Shown: positions 41,586 to 54,480, counted from the stretch's first letter. The stretch: DNA of 64,000 nucleotides from Sphagnum magellanicum (GCA_021904315.1 CM038912.1:14037061-14101060); one strand, 5' to 3'. Numbers and translations: made by a program. The notes: generated by a model from the letters alone, not told the origin.

Positions 41586-44256
41586 TTGGTTGTGACCAAC
41601 TTACTCCAAGCATGGCCATCATACTTTCTATCTATGTCAAGAGCGGTCATTCATCTTGGTGTTCACAACCATCTTGTTGCGGATGGAAAGTGTAGGGAGT
41701 TGGTTGAGGAGACTAGAAAGTTGATTGCAAAAGAGGTTGATTGCACACTTGATGCAAAGATCTCTTCGATTTCCCTCAGTGTTAGCAAGACCTTTTTTGT
41801 GAGTTACTTATTTAATGATTCTAGCGATGGCACAATGGAGCTCCTAAAAGGTGAGTAGTTGGAACACATCCAGGATAGGTTCTATGAACTTAGTTATCCC
41901 AATGTCCATAACCTTGTTGTTTCTTTCAAGCGTCATTCAAAAGGTGGCTATATTGATAGCATACTTCAATTGAAATCCAAGAGTCAGTATGACTACATCT
42001 AGGAGTGTTGCTTCCCAAGACAAGTTCATGGATAGAAGGTTTTCATTTTCAAGATGTTGATGAATGGTGTCGGGAGTGGAGTTAATTTTGTCACACAAAT
42101 GCAACCTACATGGGATTTGCAAAACACTTGGATCATGTTTGATCATGTGAAAACATGTTGCTGGTTGGATAACTATGGCTTGTCATGTGTATGATCTTGT
42201 TTATTGTAAAATGTTGACCATAGCTACTTATGATATGTAATTTGAGGACACTAAAGTTAAAACAACTTATTTGGACAAAGTTGAATGAAACGATGTTGAA
42301 GCATGGGTTTCCAAAACCAATTTCAAAGGATTCACGGCTGATAGCGCACAAGCTAGTTGGAACATTATCAAAATTGTTTATGGTTTTGGGGACCCCTTTG
42401 TTAGGATGGTTGATGAGGAGTGCACCTGTTTATTCCATTGGAGTCATTCACTCAATAATCACACCAAACAACTAATCATACCTGAGTGGCAAGATGAGCT
42501 CAAGGTTCTTTGCCACCAGTACAAGAATGCCAAATCGCTTGTGGATGTTGATAATCATTATGTTCTTGTTCATTCCTAGTGGCTATCAATTGGGGCTGCT
42601 TTTGAGGCATGTGTCCATGAGCTTAGTAATTGGCTTAACTTTTGGCATTTTTGAGTCAAACAATGGGGAGGTTTCATGGTCCATGTGAGTACCTCTTCTG
42701 TGAACTTCCTATGTCTGTCCTTTTCTTTTGTGCATTCAAAACTATAAAATGTCCATTTTCACTAAACTTTCATTTGTAGTCTATCTACTTCTTTGTTGCA
42801 ACATTTCAATTTTTTTTAATGATTCCTTTCGTTTGATTTGCAAAAGTTTAACGATGAAGAGTGGGTGGACATGCCCACTTGTAATCTAGCTGAAATTATG
42901 CATAACATCTGGCAGCAGCAATTGAGGAATTACAACACTTGTCTATACACTATAATGTTTGATGATTGTGTTTGGGCTTTCAAATAGTCTACATTGTATA
43001 GACAATACTTGCGAGGGGGTCCATCTAGTCGTGGACTTGATAGGAATGAATTTTTGTTGAGGAGGGCCCAATAGTCCAATGATCTTTCTAGACTAACAGC
43101 TGCTATGGCAAATTACATGTCTAGATATTCCTTCTGTTATTACGCTTTGCATCTTGAAGGGGAGGAGGTTTTTGGGTTTACCAAACAACCCGTTGATTAT
43201 CTTCCTAGTGTAGAAAATGATTTTCATTATCTTAATCGTGTGAATTTTTCTCATTCATGAGTAACAATTCTTGCTACTCAACCCAATGTTGTTGAAAATG
43301 TAAACATGTAGCAACTGCCTTATGGTTTTAATGCTTGTTCACCTTTGGTATTTCGAAGTGGCCTGGAATTAAAGGAAAATATTTGTGTTGATGGACAGTG
43401 GTGGAGTGAATGTTGCCCACCCAGTTTTATTGCTTGATGTTTTGCGCTCCAAAAAACCTTGGAGTTAAAATGTAAAGCAAAGATCAATCTTTACAAATCT
43501 ATAAGTGGAATTCTTGCTCCATGTTACTCAAGGTTTTGGGTATAATTTCATATTAAATCACTAAAGTATCGTATTCATTAGTTTTGTCCTAATGATTTGA
43601 GCTGTTGTGTCGGTGGAACAACCCAAAAATATGCAGTTGCTAGGCCTTTAGTGTTAACTATATGGCTCATCCAAGAAGGTACTAACTTAATTCAAAAGAA
43701 GGTAATAACTTTAGAAGAAGTAGGGTTTTCCTTTGACCACAATTGTGTTCAAAGTTTATTTGGTTCCCAATTGTCTAGTCCAAGTAGTTCGCATGTGGTT
43801 TGTATGAGTGCTCACAACATTGTGCGATCAGCTAATGTAACTTGTCGACCCACAATTCATGGTGGTAAAAAGGTGAGATGGCCTTCTGTTTTCAAAATAA
43901 CACAACATCACATCGACAATTAGGAGGCTGACATCTTACTTACCCAATGCATTATTTCCCCCCCTATTGATGTCCCCTCACATGGGTATGAACGAATTTA
44001 TAGTATTTTTTCAGATGACCAAAGATACAATGTGACTATTGGAAATTTCCTTGGATGTTCATGTGTTTACTTTGTCAAAATGTTGGCAGGTTCTTTGGGT
44101 GCTTGTGGGGTGTATGTGTATTGTAAACATGTGTATCATGTCTTGTAAACGATCATGTTCTGTGGGTTCACGGAAGAGTTCATTCATCACTTCACATTGA
44201 GTTGGGATGAAGTTCAATTTTTGTTGAAGTGTTCCAAAGTTTTTGAACTCTTGTGA
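41586..44256 (+). pseudogene. Mutator-like (MULE) transposase with SWIM zinc finger, decayed
   Basis: Blocks in order: VHNHLVADGKCRELVEETRK, a Lys/Ser-rich SFKRHSKGGYIDSILQLKSK, WDLQNTWIMFDHVK, WTKLNETMLKHGFPKP, a CLFHWSHSLN-like stretch, LCHQYKNAKSLVD, and LSNWLNFWHF with KQWGG. At the end CSCVYFVKMLAG ... YCKHVYHV (about 44055-44140) gives the CxC-xn-CxH of a SWIM zinc finger, which sits C-terminal to the catalytic core in MuDR-type transposases. Multiple stops and frame changes occur throughout. I do not see long terminal inverted repeats, so the element borders are unknown. Confidence 0.7.
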
Positions 44257-45954
44257 TAGTACATCAGAATTTCATTCATAAACCTTTATGTAGCTGGTTG
44301 GACTATGTAAGAAGTTTAGATATTAGTTTTGGCCCATTTTTTATGTTTTCCACTTTTTAGTTTTTCAATTAATGTAGAATGATGTTTATGTATGTATAAT
44401 ACTTTGGCCATTTCAACACATGTTTGTCAAACATTTAATATATTTTGAGAAGTTAATTTTTATCAAACATTCATCAAGTATGCAATTCCCACCCATTTCA
44501 ACATTTTAAAAAAATTGTAATTATTGTCGAAGAAGATTAAACATTTGAAGCATTGTTTGCATGAGGGATGATAAAATGCATCAGGTTAAATTAGCAAGAA
44601 TGTTTTCAAATGTTCACACAATGTTGCTGTTGATGGCTGTCTTGGCCAAACCCATGTTCAGAATCAATAAACCATTGTTCATTTCAGAAGAAACCATGGT
44701 TATGATGTGGCAAATTTTCTAGGGCTTGTCAGAGAATATTTTGCCATGCCACGTAATAATATCCACGTGGAAAAAAAATACTAATAATACTCCATGATAT
44801 GGCATGGAATATGCTTTAAAATTCTTTTCTTGTTCACCCGAGCATGTTCGCCTACTCATGCTCGCCCGCTCACCTGCTAGCGTTGTTGCTCTCCAAAGAT
44901 TGGTAGCCACATGTGATTGCTATTATATGTCTTAGGTGACATTGTTGACAAAAATAGTCCATTTCCCATGTACCTTGTTTGTCACAAACCCCATAACCCA
45001 CCTTGGAAGTTAATTTATCCATACCCTAAATCAATATCTTGAAGCTTATGAAGTTACATGTAAAGGTCACAATTCAATTGGTATTCTGTTGAAAAAATTA
45101 GACAAAAGTGAATATATAAATAACACCTAAAGTGAATGTTGCACTTGGGTTGTTTCATAATTGTTAGCACTTTGCAAGAATGGTACCAAATATGGGCCCC
45201 CAAGTTCCAAAAGCTCTTTGGTCAAACCAAGTTCAATCATTTTTAAGTATACATATTCATGTAGAGCTTGGTCTAGCCATTGCACACTAAGTTGTACAAT
45301 CTATCAAATGTAACTCTCCCTTGCAACCTCATTCAACAACATCAACCTTGCCACCCCTGGAACTATGGGGTTCAATAATAAAATTTTGGAACCATTGGTG
45401 TTTTCTACAATGGATTGGGCTTTGAGGGAGCAAAGATCATTTGTGATGACATCATAACATCTTTGCCAATCTTCAAGTGCGGATTGTTGTTGGATTTCTT
45501 CAACACCATCATTGAATGCATCCTTAAATGGGTCGGAGCCTTAGCCTTATGTAGCGGTAGCTCTATCGTTGCATCATAAAATCTATGATAGAATTTTGAC
45601 CACATCAAACCAAAAGCCTAGAAACTTGTTACCCCACTTACGCACACTTGGATTTCTGGTTACTCCAAGGTCATGATGGTACTAGAAGGCTTTTTCATTC
45701 AATCTCTACACTATTTTCAAGTAGGTAAAACTTCTTTATGAACCATTTGTACAAATGACAAGTTGATGCCCTTCTTGGCAGTCATCTACATGTAACACAA
45801 ATTTTTCAATTGCTAGGATGCACACAAAATAATTTTATTTTTTCAGTGAAACCCATAATCATGTTAAGCCCATGCCAACATTAGAGATTGAGTGGTGCCA
45901 CCCAAATTGTAATTGCCCCATTTAGATTTTATACAAAAAATGTGGATATTTTAA

Positions 45955-46215
45955 GACGAATATGAATAGAAATACTCACATTCACAAGTTTGTTGCAACT
46001 TGAATGTGGATGTTATTGAGTTTTTGATTAGTTATTGTCTTTTAAAAATCTTCTTGTTGCATTTTTGGAAATGAATGCAATAAAAATTATGGATTCAGAT
46101 TTTGTATGATGGTTTGCCCAAAATTTTGAGGGAATTATTTTACACTTATCTACATTTATGTTTGGGAGTTGATGATGTGAATGGTAGTTATGGCAGCTTG
46201 GCATTGTTGTTCGAG
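45955..46215 (+). repeat. Dispersed repeat, copy 2
   Basis: Diverged counterpart of 12062-12340, sharing TTTGTTGCAACTTGAATG (one mismatch) and the spacing of downstream blocks. Family not recognised. Confidence 0.5.
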
Positions 46216-47639
46216 ATGAAATAGAATGTCTTTTGACATGTAATTAAGTCCAATTGTGTCTTTTAAAAAATTAGGGCACACAAATATACGAAATTTGAAA
46301 TCATAAACTCTAGATAAATTTTAAAAAAATTCATTTATTCAAAAAAATAAAAAAATAAAACAGACATTGACAAATCAACAACCCTAAAACAAAATTCACA
46401 AAACTAAAGGTGCATTCACACTTGGTGTTATGGATTCTAGGGTTGAGTCCCCTGACACCATGCTAGCCATTAGGACTTAAATCTAGTTGCCATGAAAATT
46501 ATTTGATAAGCTAACATTCACTCAACATTGAACTATGGCCCATTTAACATTGGGTGCCACCTAGATTTTCATTTAACATTGATTTAACATCAAGTGTGAA
46601 TGCACCATAACATTGACAACTCAATGCCTCTTAAAACACGAGATATGACTCGTCAAATGAAGTCAAATGAAGGTTCAAAGAATTCTAGAGTTTGGAATTG
46701 AAAGTTCAAAGAGTTCCAAAGTCTAAACTCAAACCAATTCTAAAGTCTACAAACTATGAATCTCCAAAAAAACTATTAAATCTTCAAAATTGTTGAATCT
46801 ACAAGAAACATGTTAAAGTTTACCATAAAAAAGGTGTTAAAATCTAAAATTGCAGTATAGATTTGTAAATGCAAAAGTAATATGAAACTTAATGAAAAAT
46901 AAGGGGTGTGTCACACGGTGGCCTTGCTAATTACATTAAAAAGTATCTTAAGGCAAAAGAAGAATTATGAAAACTCAAATATTTCACCATGCAAAAATAT
47001 AATCTTCAAAAAGAAACCAAAATCCTTCAAGATATCATAACTCTATAACTAATCTCAAGTTTCAACACAGGCCAAAATATCATCTTTCAAAAATCCTCAT
47101 ATAAAAATAAACCTACTACCTAGGGGTCAAAATCCCTTAAGCTACTATACTCTATAATGAATCTAAACACAATATCCTTTCTTTGGTAGGGAAGGCCAAC
47201 AAATGAATCAAACAAAGTTGTTATCCAAAAGTTTGTGACCAACTCAAAAAGAATAAAAAATGTAAGATCAATCTATACAACAAAAACAGTAGGCATCGTC
47301 TTTATAGTGCAATCTAGTAGGCAATTGTAACTTGAATCGACCATTGTTAGTTGCCTCTAGTGTTGAAGCAACACCAAATTGTATTGAAATAAAGTAGATG
47401 TTCAACAATGAGTAGAAACAAAATGCAATTATATCTTGCATTAGTCAAGGTACATTCTCCAATCTTGAAGCACTTAGAAGTCTCGTGATTTGCCACATGA
47501 GAAACACACTTGTTCAAGTCAATCACATAGTTATAATAATTGGGCAATTTTATAAATTACTAAACACATCACCAAAAATAGTATTCAACTTAACAACACT
47601 CAACAACACATGGCCAAAAAAATAGACTCCAGTCAATCC

Positions 47640-47890
47640 TTGTACGTGGGGAGCTCAGTTTCAAATAGCTCATTAAAAAAATTATCATTCATCTAAATAA
47701 GGGATTTCCTAACATTTGTTTTTCTGTAGTCGAACTTGGACCAGCGACAACACCAAGAATAATCGAACTTGGATTAGCAACAAGAACAGGAATAGCACCT
47801 CAGAGAGCAAAAAGACCATCATCACCCAAGGACTTGGGGAGCTTGATTTCAAATAGTTCATTATAAAAACTAACAGGCAAATAGTGCTAT
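47640..47890. repeat. Local duplications
   Basis: GGGGAGCTCAGTTTCAAATA (47648 on) recurs as GGGGAGCTTGATTTCAAATA (47836 on). Between them TCGAACTTGGACCAGCGACA (about 47731) recurs as TCGAACTTGGATTAGCAACA (about 47763). Confidence 0.7.
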
Positions 47891-48240
47891 TATGTCATTA
47901 AGTGTGAGTCCTACGATTTTTAACATGTCACATCAGTAATTGGAATTGTCTTTGTTACCATGAAAACAACCTTGTAACCATGAAATTTATGTGTTACATC
48001 TTACGATCATGAACCATGAACCATGAAAAAACATACTTAAGAAGTTGTAATCATGAAATATGTTAATAACACCATGCATTTCTGTACGATGAGCCATGAA
48101 AAAGAGACCTTTAAATGTTGCAACCCTGACATTTTACATCATGAAAATTGTAATATTAAATCTTTACATCATGAAAGTAAAATGGGCAAGAAGCATTCCA
48201 TAAAACTGACCTGTCAGCAAATCATCTGAAAAAAAACTCT

Positions 48241-48311
48241 GATAAAACTGCATGCAACCAGAAATGTGATAAACTCTAGTAAAATTGCATGCAATCAGAA
48301 ATGTGATAAAC
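48241..48311 (+). repeat. Two-copy tandem repeat, ~37 bp
   Basis: GCATGCAACCAGAAATGTGA is followed about 37 bp later by GCATGCAATCAGAAATGTGA. Confidence 0.85.
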
Positions 48312-48778
48312 AAAAAATATTCAAATTTTCAAGCCACACACCCCACATGCTAGCTTTGGGTCAGTATCTAAAATCCATTCTACTCTCAAACCTTGTGCAT
48401 GAAATGCTGAGTTTCAGCAATTCATACTGAGATTTAACAAAGTGTCATTACTTTGTGGATACCACTGAAAGAGGGATAATGGGTGAAAGGGAGGGCAAAG
48501 ACAGGGTGACTTTACAGACAACTCTATTGTGTATAGTGTAATACATTCTCTTGTATTGTATGCACAGGATACATTACTCTTCAAAAGGGGTGATACAAGA
48601 AAATATGATTGATTTTGATTGGCTAGTCACAAGGATTAGACAATGTGATAACATTTAATTGATCTTTCAATCATTGTACACTGATCCTTGTTGGACAATA
48701 TTCAATGTTTACACATGTGGCATAAGTCATCAAGAGCGCCTATTGTAACACATTTGTGTGAAATCAAATTATCTTAAA

Positions 48779-49020
48779 GATTTGATTTTTTGAATTTTTA
48801 TTGAAGTTTCAATGACAAAAATTACTCAAAACTCCATAACTACTGCACCATAATCTGAAATTACCTTGTCAAACCTAGAGTTGATCATTATTGAGGGATT
48901 GTTGATCATCACGTAGCAAGAAGGCACTCCCCATTTCCTTAAGTATTTATTTTTAAATTTTTATTGAATTTCCAATGGCGAAAATACTCAAAATTCAATA
49001 ACCCTTGCACTGCAACTTGC
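48779..49020 (+). repeat. Partial duplication around TTTTTATTGAA
   Basis: GAATTTTTATTGAAGTTTCA with following AATTACTCAAAACT recurs about 160 bp on as AAATTTTTATTGAATTTCCA with AAATACTCAAAATT. Confidence 0.65.
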
Positions 49021-49869
49021 AAGTCTAAACTCTAAACATCACAAGATCACCCTGAGTGCACCGTCTACTTGTCTACAGCTTTTCAGCTGTATCAAGAACA
49101 TAGGTGCTCCAAGAAGATGGTCAGGCCCTCTTGGAGATCTCAAGATGACAAAACAAATTGCCTTCTCTATAAATAATAGGATAGGTGAGGGAGGGCAAGG
49201 AAATAACTTGCACACTATTTTGAATATGATATATATTATAGTACATTGGTGATATATACCATAGTATGTTGGCAGTTTTTTCACTAATTATGTTATTTAT
49301 AAATATGTTCAAATAAAAAAAAAATTCAAAAGACAAAATTTTGTGAAGGGAAATATTTAAATCTTTTGAAATATTCAATTTTTTGACATGGGATCCTCAA
49401 AGTTAATTAGTTAATTGACAGAAATGTGTTGTTCAGCTGCCCCTTACCTAAGAGATCAAATTCATAGAGACTGTGAATCTGACCAGGCCTTTTTTTTGAC
49501 TGCTTATAATTTGGCCAAAATACAAATTATTAAAAATCAAAAGTGCTAAAATCATGTGCTTTTTGATAGTTTGAATAGCCAGAGTTCAACCAGAATACCA
49601 AAAAAATCACCAGATTTTAAATACATTGTTCAAGTAGGTAGCCAAAAATATAGAATATTTATATAAAAAATTAACTTTCACATTTAGCTTGTAATCAAAT
49701 TGGCTAATTTATCTTCCTATGGATCATTTACCACTTTGGTTATAGCAGAAAATTGCCACAAAAACACTGAATCTGAGTGCGGGTGGGCAGATCTGCTCTC
49801 TAAGCAAATCCAATATCAGAACTCACTCTAGCTTATAACAAAAAATTTATTAGCTACAGCCGATTAATT

Positions 49870-50060
49870 TAATGTGTCATGTAATATGTGTCATAACTTA
49901 ATGTCAAATTACAATTATAATATACTATATGCATATACTACATGTATGTGTACATTATTGTATGATGTACAATGTACTATGTACACACACTATGTACATA
50001 GTATATGCATACATGTGTTGTACTATGTAGACATATACAACACATACATGGATTGTACAC
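49870..50060. repeat. TA/TG-rich tract with local palindromes
   Basis: Low-complexity sequence built from GTACTATGTACA, TATGTACATAGTATATGC and similar segments that can fold. The ORF reading across it is not credible as a gene. Confidence 0.75.
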
Positions 50061-50681
50061 TGGAATGGATGAAACCACAAAGTTTATCTTACACACATGT
50101 CATGTGATGGACGTTGATCTATTATTGTGTGAGAAAAAATCAGATTCTCTTGTAGTGTCGACCATCATATTCTGCACTGCAAGTAAATTGCTCCTGAGAT
50201 CACCAGCAGCAACAGCAAGGAGCAATTACAAGCTGCTCCATATTGCTCTTGTGTACTGTAGTGTATACTAGTGTGCAGCAGCTGCAGGATCTTCCTAGTC
50301 TGATCAGGTGCACAATGCTTGGAACATTTGAAGTGAATATATATTGGCGTGATTTAATTAACTGTATCATGTAGATCATCAGCTGAATCCAGCAATGTAT
50401 AATTAAGATTGGAAGATGAATTCTGGAGAGATTGATGAGAATATTGTACTAGACGTGATTGAATTATGTTGAAACAATATGCATGCATGATTCCACCACC
50501 ACCTAGTACAGTGCAGCTAGCAACAAAGTATTGCAACCTTGTACGTGTGGATTATTGGAAAAACACCTGCTGAAGCTCCGAGTCCAACAGGACAGTCGAC
50601 ACTGAGCGGACCGATCAGTACTCTCTGGGTTGCCGAAGCTATTCCGTAGAACCCATCAGTAGGGACTTCGACCCTCATCAC

Positions 50682-50687
50682 TATAAA
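50682..50687 (+). promoter_or_regulatory. Likely TATA box of the RRM gene
   Basis: TATAAA in CACTATAAAGGCAG, about 420 bp before the first good ATG. It implies transcription start near 50712-50720 and a long 5' leader. Confidence 0.5.
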
Positions 50688-51101
50688 GGCAGCAGCTTGC
50701 TGACTGCCCTTCTTGGTTCCCAGTACCCTCCCCCCGCCGTCTCTAGCGCTCATTGCCTTTTGTCGTTGTGCGTAACCTATCTGTCTCGCTGCACATTAGT
50801 TTTTCTGCTCTAGATCTCTCCAGCGACTCTTCTAGCATTGCATCATCTTCTTACTAGCACCTGATAGAATCGAAGATCTTGTTGCTCTGGCAGTTTTTCA
50901 GTCTGATCGATGTGCGATTCATTCATATAGTGCTGCGATATTTGGGGTTTTACATCTGTGTTCATTTTGCAAGTTTCGGCTTCAGTCTTTACTTGGATTG
51001 GAGCCATCTTGGATATCTGCGATCGTAGTTTTGCAGAAGGTGTTGCAGCTCAGATTCAAGTGAAACTAGTACGCTACCGGGGTGTCCAAGTTCAAGGCTA
51101 T

Positions 51102-51791
51102 ATGGCTCATGTGCAGGTTGCCAGTACTAGACGTTCTGACCACTACGTAGCTGCATGCAGCGGGGTGTTGATTAGAAACCTCAGCATGTCCACAACAAGT
51201 GAAGCTTTATGTGGTCATTTCAGTCGCTTCGGGGGCGTGAAGGACGCGCTCATCCCCAAATACAGAGGAGTTTCTGCAGGACTTGGGATCGTGAGCTTCA
51301 ACCATCCCAGAGATGTCGAGTTTGTCATGGCACAAAGCACGCACATCATCGACAGTGTACAAGTCGAAGTGGGCCGCCTTCAGTGGGATCGACCCCTGCA
51401 AGATCATGCTACTTTTGTAGATCAGCAGCAATATTCGCAAGTCGAGGAATCACCACGCCTTTTCGTGAGTCGATTACGTGAATCAGTTACAGCAGAAATG
51501 CTGGAGACATTCTTCAGTCAGTTCGGCACAGTCACGAAAGTGAGAGGGCACGGCTTTAATGGTGAAAGGCGGCCGCAATATGATCATCATTATGGCAACA
51601 CTAGATCACAAAGTAGTCTCGACCAAGCTGCTGCTACAGGCAGCGGCTACGGTTTTGTAAGCTTCAATTCCAAACAAGCACTAGGTGCTGCAATGCCTCC
51701 GGGTCGTAATAGAGCTTTCCACCTTATCCATGGAGCAATGGTGGAGGTGAAACGAGCAATTCCGTATAGTCGACAACGGACTAGGAGCTAG
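51102..51791 (+). CDS. Two-RRM RNA-binding protein, intronless
   Basis: 229 residues from the ATG at 51102. The open frame extends upstream to 50958, but only a GTG occurs there, so I take the ATG. RRM1 (about residues 21-95): VLIRNLS as RNP2 and AGLGIVSFN as RNP1. RRM2 (about residues 119-221): RLFVSRL as RNP2 and GSGYGFVSFN as RNP1, with a long insert (about 35 residues, His/Gln/Ser-rich) between beta-2 and beta-3. A QQQYSQVEESP linker joins them. The C terminus is basic (SRQRTRS). Paired RRMs of this kind bind single-stranded RNA in the nucleus or cytoplasm; the exact subfamily (hnRNP/Musashi-like or other) is not clear. Base composition is richer in GC than the surroundings, and the frame is unbroken, so it is likely a real gene. 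RRM1 is the weaker match. Being intronless, it could have arisen by retroposition. Confidence 0.8.
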   Translation: MAHVQVASTRRSDHYVAACSGVLIRNLSMSTTSEALCGHFSRFGGVKDALIPKYRGVSAGLGIVSFNHPRDVEFVMAQSTHIIDSVQVEVGRLQWDRPLQDHATFVDQQQYSQVEESPRLFVSRLRESVTAEMLETFFSQFGTVTKVRGHGFNGERRPQYDHHYGNTRSQSSLDQAAATGSGYGFVSFNSKQALGAAMPPGRNRAFHLIHGAMVEVKRAIPYSRQRTRS

Positions 51792-51871
51792 CAGATGTTT
51801 TCCATCACGCGGGCAGCTGAATAATGTACTGATTGAAAGCTTGATCATTCACACATTGATGTAGTTCACTG

Positions 51872-51969
51872 GTCGATTCTCCAACAAATACTTGGATCAA
51901 GCATAATGTTGCGAACTGCAGTCGATTCTCCAACAAATACTTGGATCAAGCATCATGTTGAGGACCGCA
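51872..51969 (+). repeat. 49-bp tandem duplication after the RRM gene
   Basis: Two adjacent 49-bp units starting GTCGATTCTCCAACAAATAC, differing at a few bases; probably in the 3' UTR or just beyond it. Confidence 0.9.
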
Positions 51970-52620
51970 GTATGGTGCAATGAATCGCTGGTGGATGTAG
52001 ATTACATTCAAAGTGGCAAGCTACACCCATGAGTTGTTGCTTGCAATCTAGTTGTCAAGTAGAAGATCAGCTGAGGCCTGAATAAGTATGAATCTCCACA
52101 TGAAAAAACTAGCATTTGAAAAAAAAAAAAAAAAAAACAAATCTGATGAAGCAATGCTATAGTTTCTTTCAAATTTTCCTTGAATCTGAAAATGAATCAA
52201 TCTCCTTTCGAAGGATTTGAATTTACATACTTGGTTTACAAATGAGCTAATCATGTACAACTTGACACATGACCATCCAACAATTTAGATAGAACTTTTC
52301 TTAAATCCAAGCCCCACAACAAATCATATAAGCATTCATTCAATTTACCTTCACAAACAATGCTCATGTATAAATGTGATCCATGACAAGATTAGTGTTG
52401 TTAGCTTGTTGATTTTAAAAGGAACCTTTAGTGTTGGTTTCTGAATGTTTTTTTGGTTTTTGATGAAACCTTCAATTTGGTCATGACATAGGTTCTTGGA
52501 GTTTCTAAAACCTTGGGTTTCAATCATTTTCATAAATAATTTAGAATTAATTTAGTTGAAGACCAAGTTTGGTTTCATCTCCTTACAAACAATTTAACAT
52601 AATAATATTTGGGTGTACTA

Positions 52621-53117
52621 TCTTATATATTAAAGCTACAGTGTCTGTTTGTCTGTTCGGGTAGTGCTTGGAAAACTTTTTCAGTCACTCACTACCCGTT
52701 CCCTGTTATGTGCTTTATAGAAGGGGGGCTGGATAAGTTGAGGAATTTCTTGATTTGAGAATTTCAATCTTTGTGATAGTTATTATCCAACTGACAGTTG
52801 ATGAACCACTGTTGTCGTCTTTTACTTATCTTTTACTTTTTTTTTTTTTTCTCTGACGTCATTTCGCTTTCATTATCTCTCTGGCGTAATCCCATTGGCT
52901 CCCGTTCCCTGTGGAATGTTTTGAGGGGTGGGGGAAGGGAGAGCCTGGTGAAACACAGGGCGGGGGAAGCTAGCAGGGGGGGCTAGCACGGGTGACGGGG
53001 GCCAGCAGGGGGGGCCAGCACGGGCGGGGAAGGATCGGGTGAAGTGGGGGGCACGGACGAAGAAGGACCGGGCGAAGGGAAGCTCGACAGGTGCATTATG
53101 CACTAGGTTCACACTAG
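52621..53117 (+). mobile_element. Non-autonomous Helitron with complete ends (497 bp)
   Basis: The 5' end is TCTTATATATTAAAGCTACA, preceded by A (52620). The 3' end is CTAG followed by T, 10 nt after a perfect hairpin GTGCA-TTA-TGCAC (53091-53103). The 5' end matches Helitron copy A almost base for base, but the interior and 3' hairpin are unrelated, so the two share a 5' end type but not a body. The distal half is very G-rich. Confidence 0.85.
52918..53080 (+). repeat. G-rich tract with short repeats inside the Helitron
   Basis: Many runs of four or more G, with the motif AGCAGGGGGGGC and GCTAGCACGGG / CCAGCACGGG repeated. Strong contrast with the AT-rich surroundings; it could form G-quadruplexes. 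Confidence 0.75.
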
Positions 53118-54032
53118 TTATTTCAATTCATGAGACAAACTATATAATATTAACTTGGGTTCAGCATTGTTATGCGCTACCAGCAACGTTCAACCTTTTT
53201 TATTATTATTATCATGTTCCCATTTGGTTTTCAATATCTTGTTATTATTTATATTAATTTTTTATTTAATCAAAAATATATTAAACATCATATTCATGGT
53301 GGGTAAAGTAGAAAAGGGAGGTAATTTTTTTTTAAAATAAAAGAAAATTATTAATAAAAGAAGGAGGTAGTTAAGTTGAAAAATGATGAAATAGTTATGA
53401 GTTGTCTCTAGAATTGTCCTTGGAATTGTCCAAGGATAACCATACAATAAAATTTAAAAACCTATGAAAATTATGCAAAATCATCAATATACAAACTCCT
53501 CAAATTTTTATCATTACAATTATGTATAATCAATCAAAGCCAATAAAAAATGTAAAATACATAAGCATAACTTGTATTTATAAATAAATAAAATTATATT
53601 TATCTACCTAGAAAATTTGAATATATTCAAAATAAAAAAATGCCTTTTATTTAAGTTCTAAACCAATTTTTGAAAAGAACTCAATTGCCTAGCTAAGCTT
53701 GAACAAAACTTGAAACTGAGCTAGGTTGGAATTTGAACTATTCAACTTGGACTTGAATCTACTTAATTTCTAAAACTTGTCAACATTGAATTATATACCA
53801 CATAGCTAAGCACTTGATCACCCAAGTGATCAAGTTAAGTTTGTGAAAATGGTCATTAGAAGTCAATGAAATTCATGGTTCGAACTTAAATTGGTTGGTG
53901 ATTTTAATAAACAAATTGTGGCCACATTAATATTAGGTGATGGTGTGCTTTTGATTAGTTATTATTGGTCACATCATAATGTATTTCATGTGATTGGGTT
54001 CTTAGGATCTTAATTTGTTAAATCCTCAATTT

Positions 54033-54150
54033 TAACACTTATTCAAATTAGTTGGAGTAAAAAAATTGTAACACTTAAATGTTTAATCTTAACACTTATC
54101 CAAACCATTTGGAGTAAAATATTTGTAGCAGTCAAATGTTTAACACTTGT
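54033..54150 (+). repeat. Two-copy ~58-bp tandem repeat
   Basis: AACACTTATTCAAATTAGTT ... AAATGTTTAATCTT followed by AACACTTATCCAAACCATTT ... AAATGTTT, then the start of a third unit. Confidence 0.8.
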
Positions 54151-54480
54151 TAGTGTATAATTTGTGAGAGTGAAAATTTTCATATCACAGGCATTTTTAA
54201 TACTTATAAAGGTGAAAGTTAACCAAGCTCCACTATAAGTAGTAGCTTCATGTAGTCTCATTTCTATCAATGGAAGTTTGTAACCATTGCAGGTGCAGAT
54301 CAGAAGCACCCCAGTTGTGGCTTGTTGGGTGCTAGGTGGATGATCTTAGAACTTGAGATCTGTTGATCAGATGCTAATTGTCCATGCTTACTAGCTTTTT
54401 GCAACTGTACAATTGTAGTTGAGGAAGACAATGGTTGTTGATTGGGAATGTGTTGAAGAAGCGGTAGTCATGTTTGGCAA

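Larger units (their letters stand above)
44257..50681. other. Intergenic stretch with small repeats
   Basis: No gene recognised in 6.4 kb. It holds the dispersed repeat at 45955-46215, several small tandem duplications listed separately, and short ORFs without known matches. The last few hundred bases belong to the promoter region of the RRM gene. Confidence 0.5.

Noticed and set aside
49874-50271. His/Tyr/Cys-rich ORFs
   Set aside because: They come from a TA/TG-rich low-complexity tract.
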